In this document: positions 16,430-26,662 of the stretch, piece by piece | Layout: the number at the start of each line of letters is the position of its first letter | Position numbering within the stretch: the stretch's first letter is position 1 | Assembly: GCA_026706455.1 (NCBI GenBank) | Contig: JAPOYS010000118.1 | Span: 1,910-65,909, forward strand | DNA length: 64,000 bases | Direction of reading: 5' to 3' | From: Chloroflexota bacterium | Lineage (GTDB): Bacteria > Chloroflexota > Anaerolineae > Aggregatilineales > Phototrophicaceae | Notes under the pieces: generated by a model | Database searches by the model: none | The model's input: only the letters and a program-made list of their open reading frames with translations | Told to the model about the DNA's origin: nothing | Program-made: the position numbers and the translations under genes

Positions 16430-16675
16430 CGCGTCAGCCTGCCGTTCAGAGACTCGCTAGCCGCTGTGAATGCGAGACGCGCGGAGACGCCGAATGGGCT
16501 GGGGAGTCGCGCAGGTGAAAGGGAGACCGACTAGCTTGCGCCGGAGAGCGCACCGTTAGCAGCGCGGGATATCGACTACGAGTCTGTATCCACAAAGCGA
16601 CCTGCAGACGCAGGTAATCAAGGTGGCACCGCGGGAACCCATCTCGTCCTTGAATGGATGATTCGGGTTCTTTTG
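16430..16675 (+). promoter_or_regulatory. T-box leader upstream of trpE
   Basis: AAGGTGGCACCGCGGGAACC...CTCGTCCTTG T-box/antiterminator signature at 16619-16652; possible TGG specifier at 16495-16497. Confidence 0.85.
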
Positions 16676-16677
16676 TT
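16635..16677 (+). terminator. T-box-associated intrinsic terminator
   Basis: GAACCCATCTCGTCC TTGAAT GGATGATTCGGGTTC followed by TTTTGTTT. Confidence 0.75.
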
Positions 16678-16688
16678 TAGGGGAAAGA

Positions 16689-18215
16689 TTGATGCTCAAT
16701 ACGAGACTAAGCGAGCGCAGCGATATCAGACCCTCGCGGCAGGAGTTGTTCCGCCATTTCCGGCAGGGTGATCACGTGCCGGTCTATCGCACACTGCTGG
16801 CCGACCTGGAAACGCCGGTATCGGTCTATATGAAGCTGAAAGAAGCGGGCAAGCCGGCCTTTTTGCTGGAGAGCGTCGAGGGCGGCGAGCAGGTGGGACG
16901 TTATTCCTTCATCGGCGTGAACCCCAAAGGCGTGCTCAGCGTCAAGGACAATATCGTCACCTTCGAGCGCAACGGGGCGACGACCAAGTTCGCCATTCCG
17001 GAGGGGCAGGATCCGCTGCACGTCATCAAACGTCACTTCCAAACCGTGAATCCAGTCGCCTTGGAGGGGCTGCCTCGTCTGGTCGGGGGAGCGGTTGGCT
17101 TCATGTCCTACGATATCGTGCGCTACTTTGAGGATTTGCCAGCGACGGCGAGCGATGATTTGGGTGCGCCGACGGTGGCCTTCATGCTGCCGGATACGCT
17201 GGTGATCTTTGATCACGCCATGCACCAGTTGATTGTGCTGGCGAACGCGCACAATACGGGAAACGACCCCGACGCGGCTTACGAGCGGGCTGTCGCCAGC
17301 ATTGACGCGATCACCGCAGCCTTGTCCGCGCCACTGGTTCACCAAGCCTATGATCAGCCAGCCAATGGCGAGCGCGTCGACCCGAAGGCGAATGTTGAAC
17401 AGCACGTGTATGAGGACCGCGTGCGCGTCGCGAAAGATTACATTCGTGATGGCGATGCCTTTCAGATTGTGCTGGCGCAGCGCTTTAGCCGTCAGACCGA
17501 AGCCAGCCCGCTGGAGATTTATCGCGCGTTGCGGGCGACCAACCCGTCGCCTTATATGTTCTTGTTGGATTTCAGCCATGACCTGACACTGGTGGGCGCG
17601 TCGCCGGAGATGCTCGTCCGGCTGGAAGACGGCATCGCCTACAACCGCCCGCTGGCTGGCACGCGCCGGCGTGGCAAGAGTGAGACGGAAGACCTGGCGC
17701 TGGAAGAAGAACTGATGAACGATCCCAAAGAGCGCGCCGAGCACGTGATGCTGGTCGACCTGGGTCGCAACGACTTGGGGCGCGTCTGCGATTATGGAAC
17801 GGTCAAAGTTACCAGGATGATGTATGTCGAACGCTATTCACACGTCATGCATATCACGAGCCAAGTGGAGGGCTTGCTGCGCAAAGGCATGGACGCCTTT
17901 GATTTAGTGCGCGCCACCTTCCCGGCTGGTACGCTCAGCGGCGCGCCGAAGGTGCGGGCGATGGAGATCATCGAAGAGCTGGAGCAAACGCGCCGCGGCC
18001 CCTACGGCGGGGCGGTCGGTTATTTCAGCTTTGACGGCTCGATGGATATGTGCATCACCATTCGCACGCTGCTGATGCAGAACGGTACGCTCAGCGTGCA
18101 AGCCGGCGGCGGCATCGTCGCCGACAGCGACCCAACTGAAGAATATTACGAGACGATCAACAAAGCCGCGGCTGTCTTCGAGGCGGTCAAATTTGCCGAA
18201 AAGGGCTTGATGTGA
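16689..18215 (+). CDS. trpE: anthranilate synthase component I
   Basis: [49 protein letters not shown]. Confidence 0.96.
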   Translation: MMLNTRLSERSDIRPSRQELFRHFRQGDHVPVYRTLLADLETPVSVYMKLKEAGKPAFLLESVEGGEQVGRYSFIGVNPKGVLSVKDNIVTFERNGATTKFAIPEGQDPLHVIKRHFQTVNPVALEGLPRLVGGAVGFMSYDIVRYFEDLPATASDDLGAPTVAFMLPDTLVIFDHAMHQLIVLANAHNTGNDPDAAYERAVASIDAITAALSAPLVHQAYDQPANGERVDPKANVEQHVYEDRVRVAKDYIRDGDAFQIVLAQRFSRQTEASPLEIYRALRATNPSPYMFLLDFSHDLTLVGASPEMLVRLEDGIAYNRPLAGTRRRGKSETEDLALEEELMNDPKERAEHVMLVDLGRNDLGRVCDYGTVKVTRMMYVERYSHVMHITSQVEGLLRKGMDAFDLVRATFPAGTLSGAPKVRAMEIIEELEQTRRGPYGGAVGYFSFDGSMDMCITIRTLLMQNGTLSVQAGGGIVADSDPTEEYYETINKAAAVFEAVKFAEKGLM

Positions 18216-18240
18216 GCGCCGCCCAATGGGAAGGACGATC

Positions 18241-18828
18241 ATGATTCTGGTAATCGACAATTACGACAGCTTTACTTACAACATCGTGCAGGAGCTGGGC
18301 GAATTGGGCGCCGACCTGACCGTCTATCGCAACGACAAGATCAGCGTTGAGGAGATTCGCGCGCTGGCGCCGGAGCGCATCGTGATTTCACCGGGTCCCG
18401 GCTTCCCCAAGGACGCCGGCGTATCGCTTGAGCTCATCCGCGAGCTTGGCGCCGAGATTCCGCTCCTGGGCGTCTGCCTGGGTCATCAAGCGATTGGCGA
18501 GGCTTACGGCGGCTTGGTCGTCCACGCGCCCGAACTGATGCACGGCAAGACGAGCATGATCTATCACGAGGGCGACGCCATACTGGGCGGCATTCCCAAT
18601 CCATTCGAAGCGACGCGCTATCACAGCCTGATCGTTGACGAAGCGAGCTTGCCCGATTGCCTCACGGTCACGGCGCGGGCGGCCGGCGGCGAAATCATGG
18701 GCTTGCGCCACAAAGAGCATCCGGTCATCGGTCTGCAGTTTCACCCCGAGAGCATCCTGACTCGCTGCGGCTTGCAGATCCTGGGCAATTTTCTCACATA
18801 CGAAATCTGTGTAGGGGCGACTCTGTGA
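18241..18828 (+). CDS. trpG: anthranilate synthase component II (glutamine amidotransferase)
   Basis: [51 protein letters not shown]. Stop codon lies in a palindromic repeat. Confidence 0.95.
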   Translation: MILVIDNYDSFTYNIVQELGELGADLTVYRNDKISVEEIRALAPERIVISPGPGFPKDAGVSLELIRELGAEIPLLGVCLGHQAIGEAYGGLVVHAPELMHGKTSMIYHEGDAILGGIPNPFEATRYHSLIVDEASLPDCLTVTARAAGGEIMGLRHKEHPVIGLQFHPESILTRCGLQILGNFLTYEICVGATL

Positions 18829-18880
18829 ATCGCCGGCCGAAATAGCGAACTGTAGGGGCGACCCTTGGGTCGCCCGCCGA
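18809..18880 (+). repeat. two palindromic repeats between trpG and trpD
   Basis: GTGTAGGGGCGACTCTGTGAATCGCC and TGTAGGGGCGACCCTTGGGTCGCCCGCC. Confidence 0.85.
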
Positions 18881-18948
18881 TATCAACGGCCGCTGTACCG
18901 TCGTTACATGACGAACACAAAGAACCGTAATCGGGCAAAGGAAGTCAA

Positions 18949-19980
18949 ATGGACATTCAAAAGGCAATCGACGGACTGAGCCGCTACGGACATCTCGAGG
19001 CGGCGCAGGCGGAGTCGATCATGCGGCAAATTATGACCGGCGGCGCCAGCGAGGCGCAGATCGGCGCATACCTGATGGCGCTGAGCATGAAGGGCGAAAC
19101 CACCGACGAGATCGCCGGCAGCGCGCGGGCGATGCGCGACGCCGCGACCAAAGTGCCGACCTCGATCGATGTTGACATGCTGGATACCTGCGGCACCGGC
19201 GGCGACCGTTCCGGCACCTTCAACATCAGCACGACGGTCGCCTTTGTCGCGGCTGGCGCCGGCATACCCGTCGCCAAACATGGCAACCGAGCCGCCACCA
19301 GCCGGAGCGGCAGCGCCGATGTCCTGGCCGCGCTCGGCGTCAACTTCGAGCTTTCGCCGGTTCAAGTGGGCCGTTGCATCGACGAGATCGGCATTGGTTT
19401 CCTATTCGCCCCGATGCTGCATCCAGCCATGCGTCACGCCATCGGTCCGCGAAAAGAGCTCGGCATTCGGACGATCTTCAATATTCTGGGTCCCTTGACG
19501 AACCCGGCCGGCGCGCAGCGGCAGTTGATGGGCGTCTTCGCGCACAGCCTGACGGATTTGCTGGCGCATGTATTGAAGGACTTGGGCGTGAAATCGGCCA
19601 TGGTGGTCAACGGCTACGGCGGCTTGGATGAGTTGACCGTGACCGGTCCCAACCGCATCAGCTATCTGCAGGAAAACGGCGACATATCACATCTGGATAT
19701 CGACCCGACCGAGCTCGGCTTCCACACCGCTAGTCTGGACGATCTACGAGGCGGGGATCCAGACGAGAATGCTGCCATCCTGAGGCGCGTCCTTGATGGC
19801 TCGGAGCAGGGTCCCAAACGCGATATCGTCTTGTTGAACGCGGGCGCCGCCATCATGACCGGCGGGCTAGCCAGCTCGATAGCCGACGGCATCGTCGTCG
19901 CGCGCGACAGCCTGAATAGCGGCGCTGCGCTGGCCAAGCTTGACCAACTGATCAAGTTCAGCCAGAGTTTCGCCGCATGA
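18949..19980 (+). CDS. trpD: anthranilate phosphoribosyltransferase
   Basis: DTCGTGGDRSGTFNIST, KHGNRAATSRSGSADVLAALG. Confidence 0.96.
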   Translation: MDIQKAIDGLSRYGHLEAAQAESIMRQIMTGGASEAQIGAYLMALSMKGETTDEIAGSARAMRDAATKVPTSIDVDMLDTCGTGGDRSGTFNISTTVAFVAAGAGIPVAKHGNRAATSRSGSADVLAALGVNFELSPVQVGRCIDEIGIGFLFAPMLHPAMRHAIGPRKELGIRTIFNILGPLTNPAGAQRQLMGVFAHSLTDLLAHVLKDLGVKSAMVVNGYGGLDELTVTGPNRISYLQENGDISHLDIDPTELGFHTASLDDLRGGDPDENAAILRRVLDGSEQGPKRDIVLLNAGAAIMTGGLASSIADGIVVARDSLNSGAALAKLDQLIKFSQSFAA

Positions 19981-20798
19981 GCCAAGCCTTCGTCACCACC
20001 GAGACCGTGCTGGACAGAATCCTGGCGCGCAAGGTGGACGAGCTGCGCGAGCGGCGCGCTCGGGTCGCCGACGGCGATATCAGACGCCGCGCTGAAGAAT
20101 CGCCTTTCCCCGCGCGCGCTATGAAGGCTGCGCTGCTGAGCGACCGCGTCAGTTTGATCGCCGAAGTCAAACGGGCTTCACCCAGTAAGGGCTTGCTTAC
20201 GAAGGACTTCGCGCCGGTGATGACCGCGGCCGCTTATGCCCATAATGGCGCCGCGGCGATTTCCGTGCTGACCGACGAAGACTTCTTTCAAGGCAGCCTC
20301 GCCTACCTGACCGCGATACGGCGAGCGGTCGAGGCGCCGCTTCTGCGCAAAGACTTCGTCATTGATCCCTACCAGGTTTATGAGGGGCGGGGGGCCGGCG
20401 CCGACGCCATCCTTTTGATTGTGGCGGCGCTATCGGATACGCAACTGGCGGACCTGCATGCGCTGACGAATGAATTGGGCATGGCGGCGCTGGTCGAAGC
20501 GCATAACGAATGGGAGATGGAGCGCGCTCTGCGCCTCGGCGCGGATTTGATCGGAGTCAACAATCGAGACTTGAAAACCTTTACTGTCGATCTCGGCACG
20601 ACGGCGCGGCTCGCTCAAATGGTCAATGACGATGTCGTCTTGGTCGCCGAGAGCGGCATATTCACCTCCGCTGACGTCCGCGCGATGGGCGCACTGGGCG
20701 CGCGCGCGATCCTGGTCGGCGAGTCCTTGATGAAGGCGCCCGATATGGTTTCTTTAGTCCGGCAATTGAGCAGCCAGCCGCGAGGCGCTTATGACTAA
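19977..20798 (+). CDS. trpC: indole-3-glycerol phosphate synthase
   Basis: LIAEVKRASPSKG, LLRKDFVIDPYQVYE, GVNNRDLKTF. ATGA overlap with trpD. Confidence 0.95.
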   Translation: MSQAFVTTETVLDRILARKVDELRERRARVADGDIRRRAEESPFPARAMKAALLSDRVSLIAEVKRASPSKGLLTKDFAPVMTAAAYAHNGAAAISVLTDEDFFQGSLAYLTAIRRAVEAPLLRKDFVIDPYQVYEGRGAGADAILLIVAALSDTQLADLHALTNELGMAALVEAHNEWEMERALRLGADLIGVNNRDLKTFTVDLGTTARLAQMVNDDVVLVAESGIFTSADVRAMGALGARAILVGESLMKAPDMVSLVRQLSSQPRGAYD

Positions 20799-21456
20799 AG
20801 TCAAGATCTGCGGCGTATGCACGGCGGAAAACGCGCTCATGGCGGCGCGCTGCGGCGCTGATCTGATCGGCTTGAACTTTTATCCCAAGTCGCCGCGCTA
20901 TGTGACACGCGCTGCCGGGAGCGCGATCGCAGCCCGTCTGCGAGAACAACTGGGAGCCGCTTGTCCCACATTGGTCGGCGTATTCGTCAACGCCTCCGCC
21001 GATGAGGTCCGTGAAATCGTGGAAGAGGTCGGCTTGGACTACGCGCAGTTGAGCGGCGACGAATCGGCCGAGGCGGTCGCGGCGCTGGGAGGCATCGCCT
21101 TTAAGGCGATCCGCCCCATTGACGAAGAGGCGGCGCTGGCTGAGATTCGACGTCTGGAAGCCGTCTTTCCTCATACCGCCGATGCGCCGTCAATTCTGCT
21201 GGACGCCTTCAATCCCAAGCTTTACGGCGGTACCGGCGAGACGGCCGATTTCGCGATCGTCGGGGCGGTGAAGCGGGCTGTGCCGCGCCTGATGCTGGCG
21301 GGCGGACTGACGGCGGAGAATGTCGCCGATCGCGTAAGGCGGATTAGGCCCTGGGGCGTGGATGTCGCCAGTGGTGTGGAAGCGGGGACGCCGGGCGCCA
21401 AAGACGAGAGCAAGGCGCGCGCCTTCATCCAAGCAGTGCGGGCGGCCGACGCATGA
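20791..21456 (+). CDS. trpF: phosphoribosylanthranilate isomerase
   Basis: VKICGVCTAENALMAARCGADLIGLNFYPKSPRYV; GVDVASGVEAGTPGAKD. Confidence 0.95.
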   Translation: MTKVKICGVCTAENALMAARCGADLIGLNFYPKSPRYVTRAAGSAIAARLREQLGAACPTLVGVFVNASADEVREIVEEVGLDYAQLSGDESAEAVAALGGIAFKAIRPIDEEAALAEIRRLEAVFPHTADAPSILLDAFNPKLYGGTGETADFAIVGAVKRAVPRLMLAGGLTAENVADRVRRIRPWGVDVASGVEAGTPGAKDESKARAFIQAVRAADA

Positions 21457-22076
21457 GCGAGTTGTTCGACATCTATGATGAAGCGCAGAATCGAATCGGC
21501 GTCAAAGCGCGCGACGCCGTGCATCGCGATGGCGATTGGCATCAGGTTTTTCATTGTTGGGTGATTGGGCGTGAGGCGACGGGCGCGCCGTTTCTGGTGC
21601 TGCAGAAGCGACAAGCCCACCTCGATTATCCCAACAAGATTGACATAAGCGCCGCCGGGCATCTGCAAGCCGGCGAGACTGCGCGCGACGGCACGCGCGA
21701 ATTAGAAGAGGAGTTGGGTCTCAAGGTGGCTTTCGACGAGCTGATCCCGCTCGGCCGGCGCGTCGGGCTCAGCCGCATCGGCGATTTCATCGATTGCCAG
21801 ATCTGCCACGTCTATCTGCACGAATGCGATCAGCCGCTAGAGGATTACCATTACCGACGCGATGAGATCGCTGGTCTGGTGAAGCTGCGAGTGGATAATG
21901 CCATGCGGCTGTTTACGGGCGAGGTCGGCTGCGTGCGGGCGGCGGCTGCGGGCCTGGATGCGCCGGAGATCACCATTACCCGCGATGACTTCATCAAGAG
22001 TGTGGACAACTATCTCATGAAGATTCTAATTCTTACGCGGCGCTATTTTGCCGGCGAGAAAGAACTCTGGATCTAG
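21453..22076 (+). CDS. Nudix hydrolase (isopentenyl-diphosphate-isomerase-like subgroup)
   Basis: Nudix box GHLQAGETARDGTRELEEELGL; ATGA overlap with trpF. Confidence 0.85.
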   Translation: MSELFDIYDEAQNRIGVKARDAVHRDGDWHQVFHCWVIGREATGAPFLVLQKRQAHLDYPNKIDISAAGHLQAGETARDGTRELEEELGLKVAFDELIPLGRRVGLSRIGDFIDCQICHVYLHECDQPLEDYHYRRDEIAGLVKLRVDNAMRLFTGEVGCVRAAAAGLDAPEITITRDDFIKSVDNYLMKILILTRRYFAGEKELWI

Positions 22077-22097
22077 TGGGCGAAGGAATGTTGGAAA

Positions 22098-23318
22098 ATG
22101 ACTGAAATCTACATTGATACCGAAATCAGCGACTTGCCCGACGCCCGCGGCTATTTCGGCGAGTTCGGCGGGCGCTTCGTGCCTGAGACCATCATCCCGG
22201 CGCTGGACGAGCTCGAGAGCGCCTACGCCGAAGCCATGGCCGACTCCGCCTTTCATCAGCGATTGAGTCATCTGCAGCGAACCTACACGGGCCGCCCGAC
22301 GCCGATCAGCTACGCTCGCCGTCTGAGCGAGCGCCTGGGTGGCGCGCGCATCTACCTGAAGCGGGAAGACCTGGCGCATACGGGCGCGCATAAAATCAAC
22401 AACGCGCTGGGCCAGGGATTGCTGGCGCAGCGGATGGGCAAGCGCCGCATCATCGCCGAGACGGGCGCGGGCCAGCATGGCGTCGGCACGGCCACGGCGA
22501 TGGCGCTGCTCGGTTTGGAATGCCATGTCTACATGGGCACGATCGATATCCGCCGGCAGCAGCCCAACGTCTTTCGCATGAAGCTGCTCGGCGCCGAAGT
22601 GATTCCGGTCGAAAGCGGCAGCCGCACGCTCAAAGACGCCATCAATGAAGCGATGCGTGATTGGGTGACCAATGTCGAGACCACCTTTTACCTGCTGGGC
22701 TCGGCGCTGGGCCCGCACCCATACCCGAAGATGGTGCGCGATTTCCAAAGCGTGATAGGCGCCGAGGCGCGCGAGCAGATACAGGCGCTGACCGGGCGCC
22801 TGCCGGACGCTTGCATCGCCTGCGTCGGCGGCGGCAGCAATGCCATCGGCTTGTTTCATGCCTTTCGTGACGACGCCGATACTGAATTGATCGGCGTCGA
22901 AGCCGGCGGGCGCGGCATCGAAAGCCAGGAGCATGCGGCGCGCTTCGCCGATCTGGACATCAGCCGTCCGGGCATTCTGCACGGCGCCCGCTCTTATGTC
23001 ATGCAGAACGAAGACGGTCAAATCATGGAGACGCACAGCGTTTCCGCCGGCTTGGATTACCCGTCGGTCGGTCCCGAACACGCCCACCTGCGCCAATTGG
23101 AACGCGCCTATTACACGCTGGCGACGGACGATGAAGCGCTGGAAGCCTTTCAAGTCTTGAGCAAGTTGGAGGGCATCATCCCGGCATTGGAAAGCGCGCA
23201 CGCCGTCGCCGAAGCGATTAAGCGCGCGCCGACCATGCCGCGCGACAGCGTCCTGCTCTTGAACTTGTCGGGCCGTGGCGATAAAGATCTCGATACCGTC
23301 ATCGGACTGCTATCATGA
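22098..23318 (+). CDS. trpB: tryptophan synthase beta chain
   Basis: [22 protein letters not shown] (PLP lysine), [13 protein letters not shown]. Confidence 0.97.
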   Translation: MTEIYIDTEISDLPDARGYFGEFGGRFVPETIIPALDELESAYAEAMADSAFHQRLSHLQRTYTGRPTPISYARRLSERLGGARIYLKREDLAHTGAHKINNALGQGLLAQRMGKRRIIAETGAGQHGVGTATAMALLGLECHVYMGTIDIRRQQPNVFRMKLLGAEVIPVESGSRTLKDAINEAMRDWVTNVETTFYLLGSALGPHPYPKMVRDFQSVIGAEAREQIQALTGRLPDACIACVGGGSNAIGLFHAFRDDADTELIGVEAGGRGIESQEHAARFADLDISRPGILHGARSYVMQNEDGQIMETHSVSAGLDYPSVGPEHAHLRQLERAYYTLATDDEALEAFQVLSKLEGIIPALESAHAVAEAIKRAPTMPRDSVLLLNLSGRGDKDLDTVIGLLS

Positions 23319-23320
23319 GA

Positions 23321-23391
23321 AATGTAGGGGCGACTCACCGAGTCGCCCGCCGCCATGAAAACTGTAGGGGCGAGACTTGTCTCGCCCGCTA
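23321..23391 (+). repeat. two palindromic repeats between trpB and trpA
   Basis: TGTAGGGGCGACTCACCGAGTCGCCCGCC and TGTAGGGGCGAGACTTGTCTCGCCCGC. Confidence 0.85.
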
Positions 23392-23407
23392 GCGCCAGCG
23401 AGGAACC

Positions 23408-24217
23408 ATGACCCACCCGCGACAACTTCACGGAACAGCCGCCCTGGACGCCATGTTCGCGCGAGCGCGAGCGGAGCAGCGCGCCGCCTTCCTGCCCTAT
23501 TTTTGCATCGGCTATCCCAACCACGCCGAATCACTGCGCGCCATCGAGTCGGTGGCCGCCGCCGGCGTGGACGGCTTCGAGATCGGCATCCCCTTCAGCG
23601 ATCCAATCGCCGATGGTCCCACGATCCAAGCGGCTACGCAGATCGCGCTGGAAAAGGGCGTGACCGTGCGCAAATGTCTGGAGGCGGTGCGGGCGCTGCG
23701 CGAAAAGGGCCTGGCGCAGCCGATGCTGATGATGGGCTACGCCAATCCGCTGGTGGCTTACGGGACCGATCGCTTCGTGCGCGACGCCCGTGACGCCGGC
23801 GCTGACGGGCTTATCGTGCCCGACTTGCCGCCGGAAGAGGCCTCTATGTTCGCCGAAAGCTGCGCGCGCGAAGGCTTGGCGCTGATCTTCTTCCTGGCGC
23901 CGACCAGCAATGACGAACGCATCGGGATGGCGACCGCCAACGCGACCGGCTTCATCTATGTCGTCTCGCTGACCGGCATCACCGGCGCGCGCAAGGAACT
24001 GCCGGCCTACCTGACCGATTATTTCGCGCGCTTGCGAGCCAAGACCGACATGCCCCTGGTGCTCGGCTTCGGCGTCAGCACGCCCGATCACGCGCGGCAG
24101 CTGCGCGGCTTGACCGACGGCTTCATCGTCGCCTCGGCGCTGATTCGCGCTTGGGAGCGAGGATTCGATGAGATGCGCGCGCTGGCGGGGGAGATCTTCG
24201 ACGCGAGCCGCGAATGA
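23408..24217 (+). CDS. trpA: tryptophan synthase alpha chain
   Basis: GFEIGIPFSDPIADGPTIQAA, GLIVPDLPPEEA, LGFGVSTPDHARQL. Confidence 0.96.
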   Translation: MTHPRQLHGTAALDAMFARARAEQRAAFLPYFCIGYPNHAESLRAIESVAAAGVDGFEIGIPFSDPIADGPTIQAATQIALEKGVTVRKCLEAVRALREKGLAQPMLMMGYANPLVAYGTDRFVRDARDAGADGLIVPDLPPEEASMFAESCAREGLALIFFLAPTSNDERIGMATANATGFIYVVSLTGITGARKELPAYLTDYFARLRAKTDMPLVLGFGVSTPDHARQLRGLTDGFIVASALIRAWERGFDEMRALAGEIFDASRE

Positions 24218-24469
24218 TTCACCACCGAGGACACCGAGGCTATTGAAGACCGAGGAAAACCTGTTGTGGATGATAATTCATTTGCGTTTCCGCAAAAGGA
24301 CGAAGCGCAGGGGCGAATCTTGGCTCGCCCATTATAATTGAACACAGAGAACGCAAAGGTCACAGAGCAAACTGTTCGAGATTTTGTCATAAGTGCCAAT
24401 ATACGATACATTTCTTGTCAGACCGGCCTATTACGTAGCGTATATCGGAAGCATTAAGGGAATAGACAT

Positions 24470-26113
24470 ATGACGAAATATCTCACATGTTGCCTACTGG
24501 CCGCGCTGATTTGCGTGCTTGCCATGCCCGCATTGACACAAGACGCTCAATCACCTGTCATTACGATTCTGGCGAAACAAAATCTCGCTTTGCACAACAA
24601 ACCAGATTTCTATTCAAACGTGTTGGGTATTTTCGAGAGCGACGAGACCTTGAACGCATTTGGACGTGACACGGATGGCGTCTGGCTGCAAACAGCGGAA
24701 GGCTGGGTGAACGCCCGCAATGTGGCTGCCGACGGCGACATTGTGACGCTACGGCAGACTGCGGAAGCCATCACCTTGCAAGCATCTGACAATCTAGATC
24801 TGCGGAGCGGACCGGACGGCAGTTACAGAACGAGTGATAGCCTGCCTAGAGGACATCTCACTGTCGCGATAGGCAGGAATCATGACGGTACTTGGCTGGA
24901 AACACTCAATGGATGGATTCCCGCCAGCGAGGTCGATTTTGATGGCGACATCATGGCGCTGCCTGTGAGCTTCGCTAGTATAACCGTTTCTGCCGAAAAG
25001 AATGCGGCATTCCTTAGCGCACCGACTTGGGAAGCCGATGTCCTTGAAATCTTCGAGCGGGGCAGCGACGCCTTCGCTTACGAGCGAACGGAAGATGCCG
25101 ACTGGGTGAAGACACCGAAAGGCTGGGTCCATATCTCGCGCGGCGCGGTGATCAGCGGGGATCTTACGAGCTTGCCGCTGGCTAATATCGTCGCACTGCG
25201 GGTTAGGACGGAGACCGGTATATTCTCCCGTCCTGATGTGGCGGCGGAACAAATTGGAAGCATACAGAAGGGCGACGAAGTCATTGCGCTGAACCGCAGC
25301 GCAGACGGTGCTTGGCTACAAATCCCGATTGGCTGGGTACTGACGGAGTCGATTGTTGCGAACGGAGACATCTTGCGATTGCCCGACGTGACCGTCAGCA
25401 TTCCGTTCACCGCAAAAAGAAACCGAGTGATATGGAGTGTTCCAAGCATCAGCAAATCTACGAGCAGGTATCTTGGTACCATCGCACAAGGCGAAAATGC
25501 ACTTGCCATAGGCCGTGACGAAAAAGGTATATGGTTGCAGATTGACAGAGGCTGGATCAGTATTAGTGCATCACCTCAGAATTACATTCAAACATACGGC
25601 GACATTATGAGCTTGGCTGTCACAGAAGGGGCAACGGGTTCGTCCACGGTTAGCCACAGCGTAGCATCTGCTAGTCATGCCACCCCGACGCCCAAACCTT
25701 TATCCAGCCTCGACGCCGCCACCCTCCGCACCCTCATCGCACGCCACACCGACGACATCCGCATCCTCGACATCGAAACGAGCTCATCCGCCACCAAGAT
25801 CGAATACGACCTCAAGCCCTGGCCCTTCGTGCCCAACGAATCTATCGCCGACGAAGTCGCCTTCAAGATTATCTGCGCGATTCGCAATGGACAGCAGATT
25901 CCAAATACGCTACAGTTCATCGGGCATACGCATTTCAAGAGCGGTGTCGGGCGCAAGTTCACCGGACCGAGCGTGGAAATGCATATCAGCGCGAGCAACG
26001 CCAATCGCATCGTCTGCCGCGGCAACGACCCGAGCGACATCAACTGGCGAAGCCTGGCGTCTCGCTACAAGTCCTATCCGATCCCGCGCGGAGCGAGCAT
26101 TGATTATGATTGA
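24470..26113 (+). CDS. secreted multi-SH3-like repeat protein, unknown function
   Basis: Signal peptide; five diverged repeats around 'DGxWLQTxxGWV...DGDIxxL'; unrelated C-terminal domain. Confidence 0.7.
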   Translation: MTKYLTCCLLAALICVLAMPALTQDAQSPVITILAKQNLALHNKPDFYSNVLGIFESDETLNAFGRDTDGVWLQTAEGWVNARNVAADGDIVTLRQTAEAITLQASDNLDLRSGPDGSYRTSDSLPRGHLTVAIGRNHDGTWLETLNGWIPASEVDFDGDIMALPVSFASITVSAEKNAAFLSAPTWEADVLEIFERGSDAFAYERTEDADWVKTPKGWVHISRGAVISGDLTSLPLANIVALRVRTETGIFSRPDVAAEQIGSIQKGDEVIALNRSADGAWLQIPIGWVLTESIVANGDILRLPDVTVSIPFTAKRNRVIWSVPSISKSTSRYLGTIAQGENALAIGRDEKGIWLQIDRGWISISASPQNYIQTYGDIMSLAVTEGATGSSTVSHSVASASHATPTPKPLSSLDAATLRTLIARHTDDIRILDIETSSSATKIEYDLKPWPFVPNESIADEVAFKIICAIRNGQQIPNTLQFIGHTHFKSGVGRKFTGPSVEMHISASNANRIVCRGNDPSDINWRSLASRYKSYPIPRGASIDYD

Positions 26114-26281
26114 GGGCGGACTGGTTTCAAGCGCAAGCGTCGACTATTATTACCCAAACTGCATAGACCGGTCTGGGGTGATTCGCGCTGTCAACTGATT
26201 CTCGAAGCTGACATGAAGACAAGCAAGGGCGCAGGGTGAACACTCAGCGCTCTTTTTGTTTGATACGGGGGAAGACACAGA

Positions 26282-26662
26282 ATGATACGTGGCGTACGCG
26301 GCGCGACCACAGTGGAGCGCAATTCGAGGCGGGCGATCATGGCTGCGACGGCGGAATTGCTGACCGCGCTCATCGAAGCCAACGGCATCGTCGAAGACGA
26401 TGTGGCGAGCGTTCTTTTCACCGCCACGCCCGGTCTTGACGCCGCGTATCCGGCGGCGGCCGCGCGCGAGCTGGGCTGGACGCGCACGGCGCTGATGGGC
26501 TTCCAGGAAGCGCATGTCATTGACGGGCTGCAGCAGTGCGTGCGCGTGTTGATCCACTGGAATACCGCCAAGCCGATGGATGAGATTCAGCACGTCTTCC
26601 TGCATGGCGCGGCCGCCTTACGGCCCGACTTGGCGGAAAACAGCGGGGCGGAGGGCGCATGA
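26282..26662 (+). CDS. aroH: chorismate mutase, AroH class
   Basis: MIRGVRGATTVERNSRRAIMAATAELL, HVFLHGAAALRPDL. Confidence 0.93.
   Translation: MIRGVRGATTVERNSRRAIMAATAELLTALIEANGIVEDDVASVLFTATPGLDAAYPAAAARELGWTRTALMGFQEAHVIDGLQQCVRVLIHWNTAKPMDEIQHVFLHGAAALRPDLAENSGAEGA

Noticed and set aside
22026-23201. 391-aa minus-strand ORF opposite trpB
   Set aside because: Shadow ORF of trpB.
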